Origin: Reclinomonas americana ATCC 50394
Taxonomy: Eukaryota > Jakobida > Jakobea > Jakobida
Reading direction: 5' to 3'
Assembly: GCA_048213135.1 (NCBI GenBank)
Contig: PS015049.1
Location: 170,098 to 234,097 of the forward strand
Length of the DNA: 64,000 nucleotides
Part shown: positions 63,649-64,000 of the stretch, piece by piece
Numbering within the stretch: position 1 is the stretch's first letter
Layout: each line of letters begins with the position of its first letter
Program-made: the position numbers and the translations under genes
Notes under the pieces: model-generated
Told to the model about the DNA's origin: nothing
What the model saw: the letters and a program-made list of their open reading frames with translations, nothing else
Databases searched by the model: none

Positions 63649-63968
63649 CGTGAGAGACAAGACAGCAACATGCATTCTCCATGCATTCTCATCGCATTTG
63701 CATGCATTCTTCATGCATTCTCCTCGCGTTTGCACAGATGTGTGTCTTACAGAGCGTGTGTGTGTGTGAGCGTGAGAGACAAGACAGCAACATGCATTCT
63801 CCATGCATTCTCCTCGCGTTTGCACAGATGTGTGCCTCTGTCTGTGTGTGTGTATTGTGTGACTTCTATGTCTCTCACACTCAACATGACATCGCCGACC
63901 AGAAGCACACGCGAGTCGGCGAGTGCCACCAGAGAACCACGTTTCGATGCCAGCAACGCACACGCCAT
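61599..63968 (-). CDS. WDR4: WDR4/Trm82, non-catalytic subunit of tRNA m7G46 methyltransferase
   Basis: Exons: 63886-63968 (ATG, MACALLASKRGSLVALADSR), 63010-63307, 62645-62805, one starting 62589, then three more, ending TGA 61599. Blades: ATAAAGTHEIVVWRLD; SHLIVADKHGAVRRIAVPS; the signature ELLGHLTSITSVAMSPDARR, LISADRDGKLRVSRYPNTY, HIESFCL; VVSAAADGALRVWNYDTG; NEEDGCSLVLRATLVAPDG. The C-terminus has LPTFRELMKKRVNE and a Lys/Asp/Ala-rich tail. With the catalytic partner METTL1/Trm8 (not in the window), WDR4 makes 7-methylguanosine at tRNA position 46. Intron 1 is full of GT-rich tandem repeats; intron 3 starts GTTGCG. The gene ends 124 bp before the p44 start on the same strand. Confidence 0.9.
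63370..63860. repeat. GT-rich tandem repeat array in WDR4 intron 1
   Basis: At least three copies of a unit of about 80-130 bp: a (GT)n run, then GAGCGTGAGAGACAAGACA, then one to three CATGCATTCTC blocks, CTCGCGTTTGCACAGATGTG and TCTTGCAGAGCGTG. Copies begin near 63480, 63618 and 63750 and differ in GT length and number of CATGCATTC blocks. The HTHTHS-type frames across it are repeat artefacts. Confidence 0.85.
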
Positions 63969-64000
63969 TGAGAACAACAAGAGAAGTCGAATTTTACTCG

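Noticed and set aside
63228-63980. Long HTHTHT-type frames near the right edge
   Set aside because: They are translations of the GT-rich tandem repeat in WDR4 intron 1; only the short terminal exon from the ATG at 63968 is coding there.

Overview
This window is nuclear DNA from a gene-dense, intron-rich unicellular eukaryote. There are no Shine-Dalgarno sites or operons. Nearly every coding region is cut by short GT-AG introns of about 55-100 bp, and the genes are eukaryotic: DPH4, TDP1, a Survivin/Bir1-type BIR protein, URM1, a COMMD protein, EEF1AKMT2/EFM4, Ariadne, TFIIH p44 and WDR4/Trm82. The large beta-helix membrane protein and the bacterial-type alpha-2-macroglobulin suggest a free-living heterotrophic protist. 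I cannot place it more precisely. It is a draft assembly with eleven N gaps, mostly beside CT/GA or CA/GT microsatellites.

Layout. 1-1,417 (+): 3' end of a coiled-coil/Ser-rich gene. 1,557-2,227 (-): DPH4. 2,821-5,956 (+): protein with three tandem HARE-HTH domains and an acidic tail. 6,172-9,008 (-): coiled-coil protein. 9,269-14,808 (+): about 1,207-residue single-anchor protein of unknown function. 14,855-18,145 (-): TDP1. 18,261-20,224 (-): BIR protein, 5' end lost. 22,312-23,356 (-): protein of the bacterial-like KPVIYxY type. 24,158-33,475 (-): a very large bacterial-type alpha-2-macroglobulin with a ubiquitin domain encoded in frame inside it.

33,850-37,021: a head-to-head pair of WD40 paralogues. 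37,007-41,902: a tandem duplication in which URM1, a secreted family-2 glycosyltransferase and a COMMD gene have become URM1, GT2-A, a chimeric pseudogene (COMMD 5' end plus URM1 remnant), GT2-B and COMMD. 41,974-43,150 (-): EEF1AKMT2. 43,196-55,045 (-): beta-helix/Cys-rich/multi-pass membrane protein in dozens of tiny exons. 55,407-59,345 (-): Ariadne RBR E3 ligase, whose middle contig (56,671-58,088) is assembled backwards. 59,397-61,474 (-): TFIIH p44. 61,599-63,968 (-): WDR4.

Genes sit 45-150 bp apart, and one pair overlaps at its 3' ends. Several functions concern protein modification: diphthamide synthesis, elongation-factor lysine methylation, Urm1, Ariadne and the ubiquitin domain inside the macroglobulin. 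Others concern DNA and chromosome maintenance: TDP1, TFIIH, BIR and HARE-HTH. This looks like chance linkage, not a functional cluster. The observation most worth following is the ubiquitin-macroglobulin fusion. Exon models were made by eye from splice signals, reading phase and family knowledge; no search was run.
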